From Serratia quinivorans (GTDB lineage Bacteria; Pseudomonadota; Gammaproteobacteria; Enterobacterales; Enterobacteriaceae): a stretch of 64,000 nt of DNA. Position numbers and translations under genes: made by a program. The stretch lies in the NCBI RefSeq assembly GCF_946227985.1, contig NZ_CAMKGL010000006.1, positions 186,001 through 250,000 on the forward strand, written 5' to 3'. Shown here piece after piece: positions 20,952-29,953 of this stretch (within the stretch, counting starts at the first letter, position 1; each line of letters begins with the position of its first letter). The notes beneath the pieces are model-generated. The model was not told the DNA's origin, made no database searches, and saw only the letters and a program-made list of their open reading frames with translations.

Positions 20952-22208
20952 ATGGCGCTCACAGATATCAAAGTCAGAACAGCCAAGCCAACAGATAAGC
21001 AATATAAGCTGACCGATGGCAACGGTATGCATCTTCTCGTCCACCCAAATGGTTCAAGATACTGGCGTCTGCAGTACCGCTTTGGCGGGAAGCAAAAGAT
21101 GCTGGCTTTAGGTGTTTATCCTGAAGTGTCTCTTGCAGATGCCAGGGCTCGTCGTGATGAGGCTCGTAAGCTGTTGGCGAACAGCATCGATCCGGGAGAC
21201 AAAAAGAAAAATGATAAGGTTGAGCTAGAAGAAGCGCGCACCTTCGAAGAACTTGCTGTTGAATGGCATGCCACAAATAAAAAGTGGTCGGAAGAACATA
21301 GCCGACGAGTGCTCAAAAGCCTGGAGGACAACCTCTTTCCTGCCATTGGTAAACGCAACATTGCCGAGCTAAAAACGCGGGACCTTTTAGCCCCTATAAA
21401 AGCTGTAGAGATATCGGGGCGACTTGAAGTGGCTTCTCGGCTACAACAGCGCACCACGGCAATAATGCGTTATGCCGTCCAGAGCGGTTTGCTTGACTAC
21501 AATCCCGCGCAGGAGATGGTCGGTGCCGTTGCTTCAGGTAACCGGCAACATCGACCAGCTCTTGAATTGAAACGGACTCCTGAACTGCTTCAGCGCATAG
21601 ACAGCTATACCGGTAGGCCGCTGACTCGCCTTGCCGTTGAGCTAACCCTCCTTGTCTTCATTCGTTCCAGTGAATTGCGTTTTGCTCGTTGGTCCGAGAT
21701 CGATTTTGAAACATCAATGTGGACGATTCCAGCCGAGCGGGAAGCTATCGAAGGAGTAAAGCACTCACAGCGAGGTTCGAAAATGCGAACACCTCATCTG
21801 GTTCCACTTTCCCGACAAGCTCTGGCGATTCTCGAGCAGATAAAGACGTTCAGCGGTGATCATGAACTGATCTTTATTGGCGATCATAACCCTCGTAAAC
21901 CGATGAGTGAAAACACGGTTAACAAATCTTTACGGGTGATGGGATATGACACGCAGGTTGAAGTCTGCGGCCACGGTTTCAGGACCATGGCGTGTAGTTC
22001 GTTGATTGAGTCAGGGTTGTGGTCGAGGGATGCAGTCGAACGGCAGATGAGCCATATGGAGCGTAACTCTGTGCGTGCGGCTTACATTCACAAAGCCGAG
22101 CATCTTGATGAGCGCAGACTGATGCTGCAGTGGTGGGCAGATTTTCTGGATGTGAATCGAGAGAAGGGGATTAGTCCTTTTGATTTTGCAAAGCAAACAG
22201 CAGGATAA
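20952..22208 (+). CDS. P4/CP4-type tyrosine integrase
   Basis: 418 residues. Residues 1-90 form the arm-binding DUF4102-like domain (start MALTDIKVRTAKP), then a SAM-like core-binding domain and a catalytic domain. Catalytic residues are visible: R243 in SSELR, H341-x-x-R344 in GHGFR, H368 and the nucleophile Y378 in AAYIHKAEH. It lies 186 bases from attL and reads away from the tRNA, as in CP4 islands and leuX-associated IntB. It is complete, so the integrase itself may still be active. Confidence 0.96.
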   Translation: MALTDIKVRTAKPTDKQYKLTDGNGMHLLVHPNGSRYWRLQYRFGGKQKMLALGVYPEVSLADARARRDEARKLLANSIDPGDKKKNDKVELEEARTFEELAVEWHATNKKWSEEHSRRVLKSLEDNLFPAIGKRNIAELKTRDLLAPIKAVEISGRLEVASRLQQRTTAIMRYAVQSGLLDYNPAQEMVGAVASGNRQHRPALELKRTPELLQRIDSYTGRPLTRLAVELTLLVFIRSSELRFARWSEIDFETSMWTIPAEREAIEGVKHSQRGSKMRTPHLVPLSRQALAILEQIKTFSGDHELIFIGDHNPRKPMSENTVNKSLRVMGYDTQVEVCGHGFRTMACSSLIESGLWSRDAVERQMSHMERNSVRAAYIHKAEHLDERRLMLQWWADFLDVNREKGISPFDFAKQTAG

Positions 22209-22285
22209 GCCCTCTTAAGAAGTATAACTCCTTGAAAATATGGTTTTTAAAGTCGTTCTTTGCGCTTTGGATGAAATGCATCCAG

Positions 22286-22303
22286 GTAATTTTTAAAAAT
22301 TAC
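22286..22303. promoter_or_regulatory. Palindromic operator candidate 1
   Basis: A perfect 18 bp palindrome, GTAATTTTTAAAAATTAC, 12 bases upstream of the -35 of the promoter at 22315. A close copy lies downstream at 22361. Probably a repressor site for the defence operon; the regulator is unknown. Confidence 0.55.
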
Positions 22304-22314
22304 ATAGAAAAGAA

Positions 22315-22343
22315 TTGACGGCAATTCTATCTCGTAGTTTAAT
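22315..22343 (+). promoter_or_regulatory. Promoter of the SIR2-like/type I RM operon
   Basis: TTGACG (22315-22320) and TTTAAT (22338-22343) are separated by 17 bases, a good sigma-70 match, 115 bases before the first start codon. Palindromes flank it on both sides. Confidence 0.6.
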
Positions 22344-22360
22344 GGCCTTAGTTTTTAGTT

Positions 22361-22382
22361 CAGTAATTTTCAAAAATTACTG
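22361..22382. promoter_or_regulatory. Palindromic operator candidate 2
   Basis: A 22 bp near-palindrome whose arms read CAGTAATTTT and AAAATTACTG with one mismatch at the centre. It shares its core with the palindrome at 22286; the two centres are about 77 bases apart with the promoter between them. Confidence 0.55.
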
Positions 22383-22458
22383 ATTTGAACATGAGTGGGC
22401 AAGTTCTTGGCGGAATCCCCACAAAGCTAAAAAAAATTTGAAGACGAGGGGTTTAAAC

Positions 22459-23469
22459 ATGGTGACAATTAAACAATGGGCCGATATCGAGGCCAACTAC
22501 GATGATACTTTACTTTTGGGGAACGGCGCAAGTATCGCTGTTAATAGCGATTTTGCCTATCGTAGCTTACGCCAGAAGTTGACAGAGCTCAGTTCAGATG
22601 GGCGACTGACAGCTTTGTTCGAACAATTTGATACACAAGATTTTGAGTTGATTCTGCATCGTCTGTGGATTGCTACTCAAGTAAACCGACAGCTCGGTGT
22701 GCCTGAAAATGCAACGACAGAAGGGTATAAGTTACTTAGAAATCTATTGATTCAATGTGTGAGCCAAAATCATCCTGAACATCATGACATATCGGATGTG
22801 CTAATAAAAATCCGTGCTTTTATTGGCAGATTTAGGACGGTTTTATCCCTGAATTACGATCTAATTGTGTACTGGGCATCTTTGCTGGAAGATACAAATA
22901 CTGGAAAATTAAAAGATTGCTTCATTAACCGTTTGTTTAATGAACAGTTAGATTGGAGTGATTTTAGAGACTTACATTGGAAAGATCGTGAAAGAGGTTA
23001 CGAGACGGCAAGCTTAGTTTTCTATCCACATGGTTCTCTGATTTTGGCCCAAGACTTCAGTGGTCAAGAGTTAAAATTACACACTAATCCTCGTGGTGAC
23101 GGAAATTATCTTCAGCAAATATCCCAGCAATGGGATTCTGCAGCCGTTACACCAGTTTTTGTTTCTGAAGGGACAAGTAAGCAAAAACTAAGTGCGATTG
23201 CTCGTAGTCGTTATCTTGACACTGTCTACCGTGAAGTGCTTCCAGAGAAAAAGGAAAGTATCGTGATTTATGGATGGAGTATGGGGGAAAATGACACTCA
23301 TATACTCGAAGCATTGAAAAAAAGTCAGCCATCAAGGATTGCAATTTCAATGTATGGCGCTGATACGTCTGGCTGTGATGCAATTGAAAGAATGTTAAAA
23401 GTGGTGTTTGGTCAAGGTTTGCTCGTCGAATTTTTCGACAGTGAGAGCGCCAACTGCTGGTGCCATTAA
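22459..23469 (+). CDS. SIR2-like DUF4917 protein, putative defence effector
   Basis: 336 residues from the ATG at 22459, which follows GAGGGG. Sequence marks of a SIR2/SLOG-like Rossmann fold are in order: LLLGNGASIAVNSDF at 18-32 (nucleotide loop), LSLNYDLIVYW at 130-139, YPHGSL at 189-194 and YGWSMGEND at 271-279. These match the GAGaS, TtNyD, HG and G-S-x-D steps of SIR2-like proteins, several of which are NAD-consuming antiphage effectors. The DUF4917 family has no function that I know. It is the first gene of the unit that continues into type I RM genes. AT-rich and island-borne. NADase activity is an inference. Confidence 0.75.
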   Translation: MVTIKQWADIEANYDDTLLLGNGASIAVNSDFAYRSLRQKLTELSSDGRLTALFEQFDTQDFELILHRLWIATQVNRQLGVPENATTEGYKLLRNLLIQCVSQNHPEHHDISDVLIKIRAFIGRFRTVLSLNYDLIVYWASLLEDTNTGKLKDCFINRLFNEQLDWSDFRDLHWKDRERGYETASLVFYPHGSLILAQDFSGQELKLHTNPRGDGNYLQQISQQWDSAAVTPVFVSEGTSKQKLSAIARSRYLDTVYREVLPEKKESIVIYGWSMGENDTHILEALKKSQPSRIAISMYGADTSGCDAIERMLKVVFGQGLLVEFFDSESANCWCH

Positions 23470-23479
23470 ACAAGCGAAA

Positions 23480-23494
23480 GGGGGCGCAGCCCCC
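23480..23494 (+). other. GC-rich stem-loop between the SIR2-like gene and the half-HsdS gene
   Basis: GGGGGC and GCCCCC around the triloop GCA, flanked by AAA and GATTTT, in an otherwise AT-rich 43-base gap. It has the form of a weak terminator and may lower expression of the downstream genes. Confidence 0.5.
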
Positions 23495-23512
23495 GATTTT
23501 ACGAGCATAAAA

Positions 23513-24088
23513 ATGGAAAAAATCGTCTATAGCGACATCGCAAATTTTATCCCCGGAGTTAACTTATCACGCATAGCCCCTGAGGAGTCTGGTGAAGAGT
23601 ATCGTTTCTATACAGCGCAATTACATCAGGAAGATGACTGGCAACCTGTAGTGCCTATTTCGGATAAAGAACAGGTGGTAGTAAGTACCCAGAACTTGAA
23701 GGTGACTTGTGCGAATGATGTCGTTATTAACCTTGCTAATGCGAAAGCTGTCATAGTCAAGGAAGCTCACGCAGGTCGAGTTATGGGCAATAATTTTGTG
23801 AGAGTCGAACTTGATGTAAGCAGAGTATCTCCACTTTTCTGGATTTGGCACTTCAATGAAAGTAAAGCTGTTGCCCAACAAAAATTATTCCATCTTCAGG
23901 GATCAACTGTCCCTAAGTTATCTCTACAGATGGTGCGTCAATTTGAGATGGATTTGCCTGCTTTAAAAAAGCAGCAAGAAATTGGTGGGCTATATCTCCA
24001 TCTGCGGATGAAGAGTTACTTTCAATACCGCTTAATAGAGCTGAAACAGCAATCCTATCTTGCTCAGATAGAAACTATATTAAAATAA
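23513..24088 (+). CDS. Half-size type I restriction specificity (HsdS-like) protein
   Basis: 191 residues from the ATG at 23513. It has one target-recognition-like domain (about 1-150), then a segment PKLSLQMVRQFEMDLPALKKQQEIGGLY that looks like the conserved HsdS step before the spacer helix, and a final helix to residue 191. A normal HsdS has two such halves. It lies 17 bases before hsdM, which already has a full HsdS downstream. It could act as a dimer, as an alternative specificity unit, or as an adaptor for the SIR2-like protein. The assignment rests on the C-terminal half; the N-terminus is divergent. Confidence 0.65.
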   Translation: MEKIVYSDIANFIPGVNLSRIAPEESGEEYRFYTAQLHQEDDWQPVVPISDKEQVVVSTQNLKVTCANDVVINLANAKAVIVKEAHAGRVMGNNFVRVELDVSRVSPLFWIWHFNESKAVAQQKLFHLQGSTVPKLSLQMVRQFEMDLPALKKQQEIGGLYLHLRMKSYFQYRLIELKQQSYLAQIETILK

Positions 24089-24105
24089 TCAATGGATAAG
24101 GTTAG

Positions 24106-25716
24106 ATGATGTCTCAACAAATTGAAGCGCAAAATTTAAGTGAACTACAAGGCCGCCTGTGGAATATCGCAGATACCCTGCGCGGTAAGATGAATGCCGA
24201 TGAGTTCCGTGATTACTGCCTCGGCTTTGTTTTCTATAAGTATCTTTCTGAGAAGTTTGTCGCCTACGCAAACAAAATCCTTGCTGAAGACGGGATTCAG
24301 TACAACGAACTGACATCTGAACATCCGGCGTATCAGGACATTGTGGACGCGGTAAAAGAAGACAGCATCCGCACATTAGGCTACTTCCTGCCACCGACGG
24401 ATTTGTTCCACACCATGGCGGAACGTCTCGCCAACGATCCTAAAGGCGCTGGTACCGGTTTTATTCTGGAAGATCTTGCTTCGACGCTGCGCAATATTGA
24501 GCAAAGCACTCTGGGTACAGATTCGGCTGATGACTTCAGCAACCTGTTTGAAGACCTGGACTTAGGCTCCAGTAAACTGGGCAACACTGCAAAAGCAAAA
24601 AACGAGTTAATCGGCAAAGTCATTACCGAACTCGACAAACTAAGCTTTAACCTGAGCGAAGCCAGCTCCGATATTCTCGGTGATGCCTACGAGTATCTGA
24701 TTGGGCAATTTGCTTCGGGCGCAGGGAAAAAAGCCGGTGAGTTCTATACACCACAACCTGTTTCAACACTGCTGGCGAAAATCGTTACTACTCACAAGCT
24801 GAAACTGAAAAACGTTTATGACCCGACCTGTGGCTCCGGTTCATTGCTGCTGCGCGTAAAACGTGAAGCGTCGTCAGTGGGTAAAATTTACGGTCAGGAG
24901 ATGAACCGTACTACCTATAACTTGGCACGTATGAATATGATTCTGCATGGGGTTCACTATGCAGATTTTGAAATTATCCAGGAAGATACGCTGGAGCACC
25001 CGCAGCATACGCACTTGAAGTTTGATGCCATTGTCGCCAACCCGCCGTTCTCTGCCAAATGGAGCGCCAGTTCGCTGTTTATGAATGATGAGCGCTTTGC
25101 CCAGTATGGCAAATTGGCTCCATCCAGCAAAGCAGATATGGCATTTTTGCAGCATATGTTCCACCACCTGGAAGATGACGGCACCATGGCAGTCGTTCTG
25201 CCCCACGGTGTGTTGTTCCGTGGAGCTGCCGAAGGTCATATTCGCCAGTTTATGATTGAAAAGTTGAACTGTATTGATGCCGTAATCGGCCTGCCAGCCA
25301 ACATCTTTTACGGTACCAGTATCCCGACCTGCGTGCTGGTACTACGCAAATGCCGTAAGCATAACGATAGCATTCTGTTTATCGACGCCAGCAACGAGTT
25401 TGAGAAGGTCAAAACTCAGAACCGTCTGCTGCCGGAACATATCGACAAAATAGCTGATACCTACAACGACTGGAAAGACATTGAGAAGTATAGCCACGCT
25501 GCCTCGTTGGAAGACATCCGCGCTAACGATTACAACCTCAATATCCCGCGCTATGTCGATACCTTTGAAGCAGAGGATGAGATCGATCTAAATGCAGTGG
25601 CGAAAGAGATTCGTGAACTGGAAGGGAAAGTGGCGGAAATTGATAAAACTATCGCTGGGTTCTGCCAAGAACTCGGAATTGAAGTGCCATTTACAGCGGT
25701 GGAGGTAGGTAAGTGA
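24106..25716 (+). CDS. hsdM: Type I restriction-modification DNA methyltransferase subunit
   Basis: 536 residues (an ATG one codon on is equally possible). N-terminal HsdM helical domain with EFRDYCLGFVFYKYLSEK near residue 33, the SAM-binding motif I DPTCGSGS at 239-246, and the adenine-methyltransferase motif IV NPPF at 312-315. It methylates N6-adenine in a bipartite site chosen by HsdS and makes the M2S core. Its stop overlaps the hsdS start as GTGA, so the two are coupled. Confidence 0.95.
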   Translation: MMSQQIEAQNLSELQGRLWNIADTLRGKMNADEFRDYCLGFVFYKYLSEKFVAYANKILAEDGIQYNELTSEHPAYQDIVDAVKEDSIRTLGYFLPPTDLFHTMAERLANDPKGAGTGFILEDLASTLRNIEQSTLGTDSADDFSNLFEDLDLGSSKLGNTAKAKNELIGKVITELDKLSFNLSEASSDILGDAYEYLIGQFASGAGKKAGEFYTPQPVSTLLAKIVTTHKLKLKNVYDPTCGSGSLLLRVKREASSVGKIYGQEMNRTTYNLARMNMILHGVHYADFEIIQEDTLEHPQHTHLKFDAIVANPPFSAKWSASSLFMNDERFAQYGKLAPSSKADMAFLQHMFHHLEDDGTMAVVLPHGVLFRGAAEGHIRQFMIEKLNCIDAVIGLPANIFYGTSIPTCVLVLRKCRKHNDSILFIDASNEFEKVKTQNRLLPEHIDKIADTYNDWKDIEKYSHAASLEDIRANDYNLNIPRYVDTFEAEDEIDLNAVAKEIRELEGKVAEIDKTIAGFCQELGIEVPFTAVEVGK

Positions 25717-26912
25717 TTGCGCCGAAGTTAAGGTTTGCCGGTTTTAATTCCCCATGGGAAAAGCAACCGTTAGGGAAGGTTTTTGATATCACATCTGGAT
25801 CTACTCCATCAAGGGGTAAAATAGAGTATTTTATTGATGGTGATATTCCGTGGGTTAAAACTACCGACTTAAATAATAGCTTAATAATATCGACTCAAGA
25901 AAAAGTAACAGGAATAGCAATCAGAGAAACATCTTCACTCAAGATACTTCCTAGAGATACCGTTTTTGTCGCTATGTACGGTGGCTTTAATCAAATAGGA
26001 AGAACGGGTTTGCTGATAAATGAAGCTGCATGTAATCAGGCCCTCTCTGCTGTTAAGCCTAATAAGGGAAAAGTCGTTCCTTACTTTTTATTACTATATC
26101 TGAATTTTAAGGTGGAAGATTGGAAGTTAATTGCTGCGAGTAGCAGAAAGGATCCAAATATCACAAAAAAAGATGTGGAGAAATTTCAGTTTATTTATCC
26201 ATCAATTAATGAACAAACCAAAATCTCCGATTTCTTGTCCTCTGTTGATGAAAAAATCACGTTAATGAATAAGCAATACGACCTGCTGTGCCAGTACAAA
26301 AAAGGCATGATGCAGAAGATTTTTAGTCAGGAAATTCGATTTATGGATGAGAATGGGGAAGAGTATCCAGATTGGGAGCTAAAACTTATATCTGATATAG
26401 CTATTGTAAATCCTAAAAGCAAAACATTGCCGACAGAATTTATATATATTGACCTTGAAAGTGTTGAAAAAGGAATTTTAAAGAAAGAAAATCTTATTTA
26501 TAAAGATAATGCACCGAGCCGGGCACAGAGATTACTTCAACTTGGTGATGTGCTTTTTCAGCTAGTCAGGCCTTATCAGAATAATAATTATCTTTTCCTA
26601 CTTAGTGGAAATTATGTTGCCTCAACAGGCTATGCACAGCTTAGAGCAAAATATTGTTCTAAATTCTTATATCAATTGCTTCATCTGGAGAGTTTTATAT
26701 CAGAGGTAATGAACAGATGTACTGGTACAAGTTATCCAGCAATAAACTCTTCTGATTTGGCTTCCATAGAAGTTGGGGTTCCATGCGAGTTAGAACAAAT
26801 CAAAATTGCCAATTTCCTCTGTGCCATTGACGAGAAAATCGCCACAAAAAAAATAGAACGCGACAAACTAAAAACCTGGAAGCAAGGCCTGCTTCAGCAA
26901 ATGTTCGTTTAA
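25713..26912 (+). CDS. hsdS: Type I restriction-modification specificity subunit
   Basis: 399 residues starting at a GTG that overlaps the hsdM stop by four bases. Two target recognition domains (about 15-165 and 215-365) alternate with conserved helical spacers; repeats are visible as INEQTKISDFLSSVDEKI near 167-184 and LEQIKIANFLCAIDEKI near 359-375. The recognition domains are AT-rich, as is usual for these swapped parts. The recognised site cannot be read from sequence. Confidence 0.93.
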   Translation: MIAPKLRFAGFNSPWEKQPLGKVFDITSGSTPSRGKIEYFIDGDIPWVKTTDLNNSLIISTQEKVTGIAIRETSSLKILPRDTVFVAMYGGFNQIGRTGLLINEAACNQALSAVKPNKGKVVPYFLLLYLNFKVEDWKLIAASSRKDPNITKKDVEKFQFIYPSINEQTKISDFLSSVDEKITLMNKQYDLLCQYKKGMMQKIFSQEIRFMDENGEEYPDWELKLISDIAIVNPKSKTLPTEFIYIDLESVEKGILKKENLIYKDNAPSRAQRLLQLGDVLFQLVRPYQNNNYLFLLSGNYVASTGYAQLRAKYCSKFLYQLLHLESFISEVMNRCTGTSYPAINSSDLASIEVGVPCELEQIKIANFLCAIDEKIATKKIERDKLKTWKQGLLQQMFV

Positions 26913-26921
26913 TTATTTTTC

Positions 26922-26941
26922 AGCCCGGTCGGTATCGGGCT
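26922..26941 (+). other. Stem-loop between hsdS and hsdR
   Basis: AGCCCG and CGGGCT around an 8-base loop in the 58-base gap before hsdR, followed by TCTATC. It may act as a leaky attenuator that keeps restriction subunit levels below modification levels. Confidence 0.4.
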
Positions 26942-26970
26942 TCTATCACAGCAGAAGGCATTAAACACTG

Positions 26971-29886
26971 ATGGCAACGCAAAGCGAATACGAGTTAGAA
27001 ACGCAGTTGGTGGAACAACTGATTGGCATGCACTACGAACCGGTAAACGTTACCGACGAAGCTAGCATGAAAGCCAACTTAAAAAAACAGATTGAGATCC
27101 ACAACCGTCTGGAGTCTGTGCCACTGACTGACAGCGAGTTTAACCGTATTTTCCTGCATCTGACCAAAGGTAACGAAGTTATCGATCGCGCAAAAACCCT
27201 ACGTGATCGCTACCAATTACTGCGTGAAGACGGCACAGAAAAGTGGCTCAGCTTTATTAATAAAGAGGAGTGGTGCCAGAACGAGTTTCAGGTCACCCGC
27301 CAAGTGAAGCAGTTTAATGCCGAGCAAAACACACGCAAAACTCGCTTTGACGTAACCCTGTTAATCAACGGCCTGCCGCTCGTACAAATTGAGCTTAAAC
27401 GCCGTGGTTTAGGCCTGAAAGAAGCCTTTAACCAGATTGACCGTTACCATCGAGATGCTTTCTGGGTCGGCAGCGGCCTGTTCCAGTATGTGCAGATTTT
27501 TATCATCAGCAACGGCGTGGATACCAAATACTACGCCAACAACCGCGCCAATCACTTTGAACAGACGTACTTCTGGACCGATGAAAAAAACGAGCCGATA
27601 AAAGCGCTGGATAAATTCGCCGAAGCGTTCCTGAAAGTTTGCCATATCGCCAAAATGATCACTCACTATACGGTGCTGAACGAAACCCGTAAGTGCCTAA
27701 TGGTGCTGCGTCCGTATCAGTATTACGCCTGCGAAGCGATGATCCGTCATGTGAAGGAAAGCCTGCATCTTCAGGGCAAGCCACATAACGGTTATATCTG
27801 GCACACCACAGGTTCAGGTAAAACGTTGACCTCGTTTAAAGCAAGCCAGGTAATCATGGAGATGCCCGAAGTGGATCGGGTTATTTTTGTGGTCGACCGT
27901 CGTGATCTGGATTACCAGACAGCTAAAGAATTCAACAGCTTTGCCAAAGACAGCGTAGATACAACTAATAACACCAGCGCGCTGATTAAGCATCTGAAAA
28001 CCACTAGCAGCAAACTGACGCTGACCACTATTCAAAAATTGAATAATGCCATTACTCACGATGGCTATAAAGCGCAACTGGAACACCTGCGCAAAGAGCG
28101 CATCGTGTTTATCTTCGATGAATGCCACCGCAGCCAGTTTGGCGACACCCACAAAGCAATTGTGAATTTCTTTGAAAATGCTCAATTGTTTGGCTTCACC
28201 GGTACGCCGATTTTCGCCGATAACGTCAATATCACCAACGGCATCAAGCAGACCACCGAAATGCTGTTTGATAAATGCCTGCACAAATACGTGATTGTCG
28301 ATGCCATCCGTGACGAGAACGTGCTGCGTTTTGCAGTGGAGTATGTTGGCACCTACAAACGCAAAGAAAGCAGTAATGAAATTGATATCGAAGTAGAAGA
28401 TATCGATACCAAAGAGGTGATGGAAAGCGACATACGGCTGGGGAAAATCACCGACTATATTCTGGCGCACCACGACGCCAAAACCCGCAACCGTGAATTT
28501 ACAGCCATGTTCTGCGTCGGGTCAGTGGATATGCTGATCCGTTATTACAAACTGTTTAAAGAAAAACAGGCCGCCATGATCGCGGAGAATCCTGAATACA
28601 AACCGTTGAAAGTGGCGACCATCTTTACCTACGCCGCCAATGAAGCGGACAAAAGCGATAAAGAAGCGGTTAACGGCCTGTTGGATGAAGAAGACATTAG
28701 CCTGCCGCAGGGGGCGAAGATTGACACATCCAGCCGCGACCACCTCGACAGCTTTATCAAGGATTACAACGAACTGTACGGTACCAGCTATTCGGCCAAT
28801 GATTCACAAAGTTTTTATAACTATTACAAAAATATCGCCCAGCGCACCAAAGAAAAAGGCATCGATATTCTGTTAGTAGTGAATATGTTCCTTACCGGCT
28901 TTGACAGCCCCACACTGAATACGCTGTATGTGGACAAGAACCTTCGCTTCCACGGTTTGGTGCAAGGATTCTCACGTACCAACCGCATCCTTAACGAGAA
29001 GAAAAGCCACGGGAATATCGTTTGCTTCCGTAACCTGAAGAAGGCAACAGACGAGGCGATTGCGCTGTTTTCCAATAAAGATGCGTCTTCCATCGTCTTG
29101 GTAAAACCGTTCGAAGAATATTTGAGTGATTATCAGGATGCTGTTGATCGCCTACTGACGTTAACCCCAACAGTTGAAAGCGTGGACCGTCTGCCGGATG
29201 AAAAAGCGCAGCTGGAATTTGTGACTGCCTTTCGCGACGTGATGCGCCTTAAAAATATCCTTGAAAGTTTTGCTGATTTCGAGGATGCGGCAAAACCATT
29301 GTCCGAACAGACACTGGCAGATTACACCAGTAAATATCTTGATATTCACGACAAGGTGAAAAAGCATTCCAGCAAAGAGAAAGTCTCCATCCTCGATGAT
29401 GTAGATTTTGAAGTGTCGCTGATCCGCCGCGATGAAATTAACGTTGGCTACATTTTGAAGCTATTAGCGGGTATCCAGGCAATGCCGCCGAAAGAGCAGC
29501 AAGAGCAGAAGAAAAAGATCATGGATATCGTCGATAGCGATGTCACTCTGCGCAGCAAACGTGAGTTGATTGAAAACTTTATTGAAGAAAATCTGCTAGA
29601 TGCTGCCCATGATGAAGATGTCGCTCAGACCTTTGAAACCTATGTTGAGCGCGAAAGAAGTAGAGCAATTATAGCGCTGTGTGAAGAAGAACGGTTGGAT
29701 GCTGTTAAGCTCACAGGGTTACTGGAAAATTACATTTTCACCGATGTACTCCCGCGTGAGGATCAGGTTGCCGATACCCTCACCTGGCAACCAAAAATTC
29801 TGGAACGTAAAACGGTTCGTACGCGCGTTTACGAACGTGTGCGTAGCGTGATTGATACGTTTATTGATGGCATGCGCGGTTTTTAA
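26971..29886 (+). CDS. hsdR: Type I restriction endonuclease / translocase subunit
   Basis: 971 residues. The N-terminal nuclease domain shows D127 in RFDVTLLI and E141-L-K143 in QIELKRRG. Two RecA-like helicase domains follow, with Walker A HTTGSGKT at 278-285, DECH at 383-386 and GFTGTPIF near 412. A C-terminal helical domain binds the M2S core. The layout resembles EcoR124-type (IC) HsdR. It translocates and cuts unmodified DNA far from the recognition site. The gene is intact, so the RM system looks functional. Confidence 0.95.
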   Translation: MATQSEYELETQLVEQLIGMHYEPVNVTDEASMKANLKKQIEIHNRLESVPLTDSEFNRIFLHLTKGNEVIDRAKTLRDRYQLLREDGTEKWLSFINKEEWCQNEFQVTRQVKQFNAEQNTRKTRFDVTLLINGLPLVQIELKRRGLGLKEAFNQIDRYHRDAFWVGSGLFQYVQIFIISNGVDTKYYANNRANHFEQTYFWTDEKNEPIKALDKFAEAFLKVCHIAKMITHYTVLNETRKCLMVLRPYQYYACEAMIRHVKESLHLQGKPHNGYIWHTTGSGKTLTSFKASQVIMEMPEVDRVIFVVDRRDLDYQTAKEFNSFAKDSVDTTNNTSALIKHLKTTSSKLTLTTIQKLNNAITHDGYKAQLEHLRKERIVFIFDECHRSQFGDTHKAIVNFFENAQLFGFTGTPIFADNVNITNGIKQTTEMLFDKCLHKYVIVDAIRDENVLRFAVEYVGTYKRKESSNEIDIEVEDIDTKEVMESDIRLGKITDYILAHHDAKTRNREFTAMFCVGSVDMLIRYYKLFKEKQAAMIAENPEYKPLKVATIFTYAANEADKSDKEAVNGLLDEEDISLPQGAKIDTSSRDHLDSFIKDYNELYGTSYSANDSQSFYNYYKNIAQRTKEKGIDILLVVNMFLTGFDSPTLNTLYVDKNLRFHGLVQGFSRTNRILNEKKSHGNIVCFRNLKKATDEAIALFSNKDASSIVLVKPFEEYLSDYQDAVDRLLTLTPTVESVDRLPDEKAQLEFVTAFRDVMRLKNILESFADFEDAAKPLSEQTLADYTSKYLDIHDKVKKHSSKEKVSILDDVDFEVSLIRRDEINVGYILKLLAGIQAMPPKEQQEQKKKIMDIVDSDVTLRSKRELIENFIEENLLDAAHDEDVAQTFETYVERERSRAIIALCEEERLDAVKLTGLLENYIFTDVLPREDQVADTLTWQPKILERKTVRTRVYERVRSVIDTFIDGMRGF

Positions 29887-29913
29887 TATTCAGGGGCCAA
29901 TTTGTAGCTGCTG

Positions 29914-29951
29914 TTGAATGAATATGGTATCTGTTTACCATATTCATTCAA
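29914..29951. terminator. Long perfect hairpin between convergent hsdR and the IrrE-type gene
   Basis: A 16 bp perfect stem, TTGAATGAATATGGTA and its complement with a 6-base loop, ends 2 bases before the stop codon of the minus-strand gene. No strong T-run is seen. It probably stabilises or terminates both converging transcripts. Confidence 0.6.
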
Positions 29952-29953
29952 AT

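Noticed and set aside
22209-22458. CRISPR-like repetition of AATTTTT words
   Set aside because: Only two palindromic copies with unequal spacing and no spacers; better read as paired operators. No CRISPR array was seen anywhere in the window.
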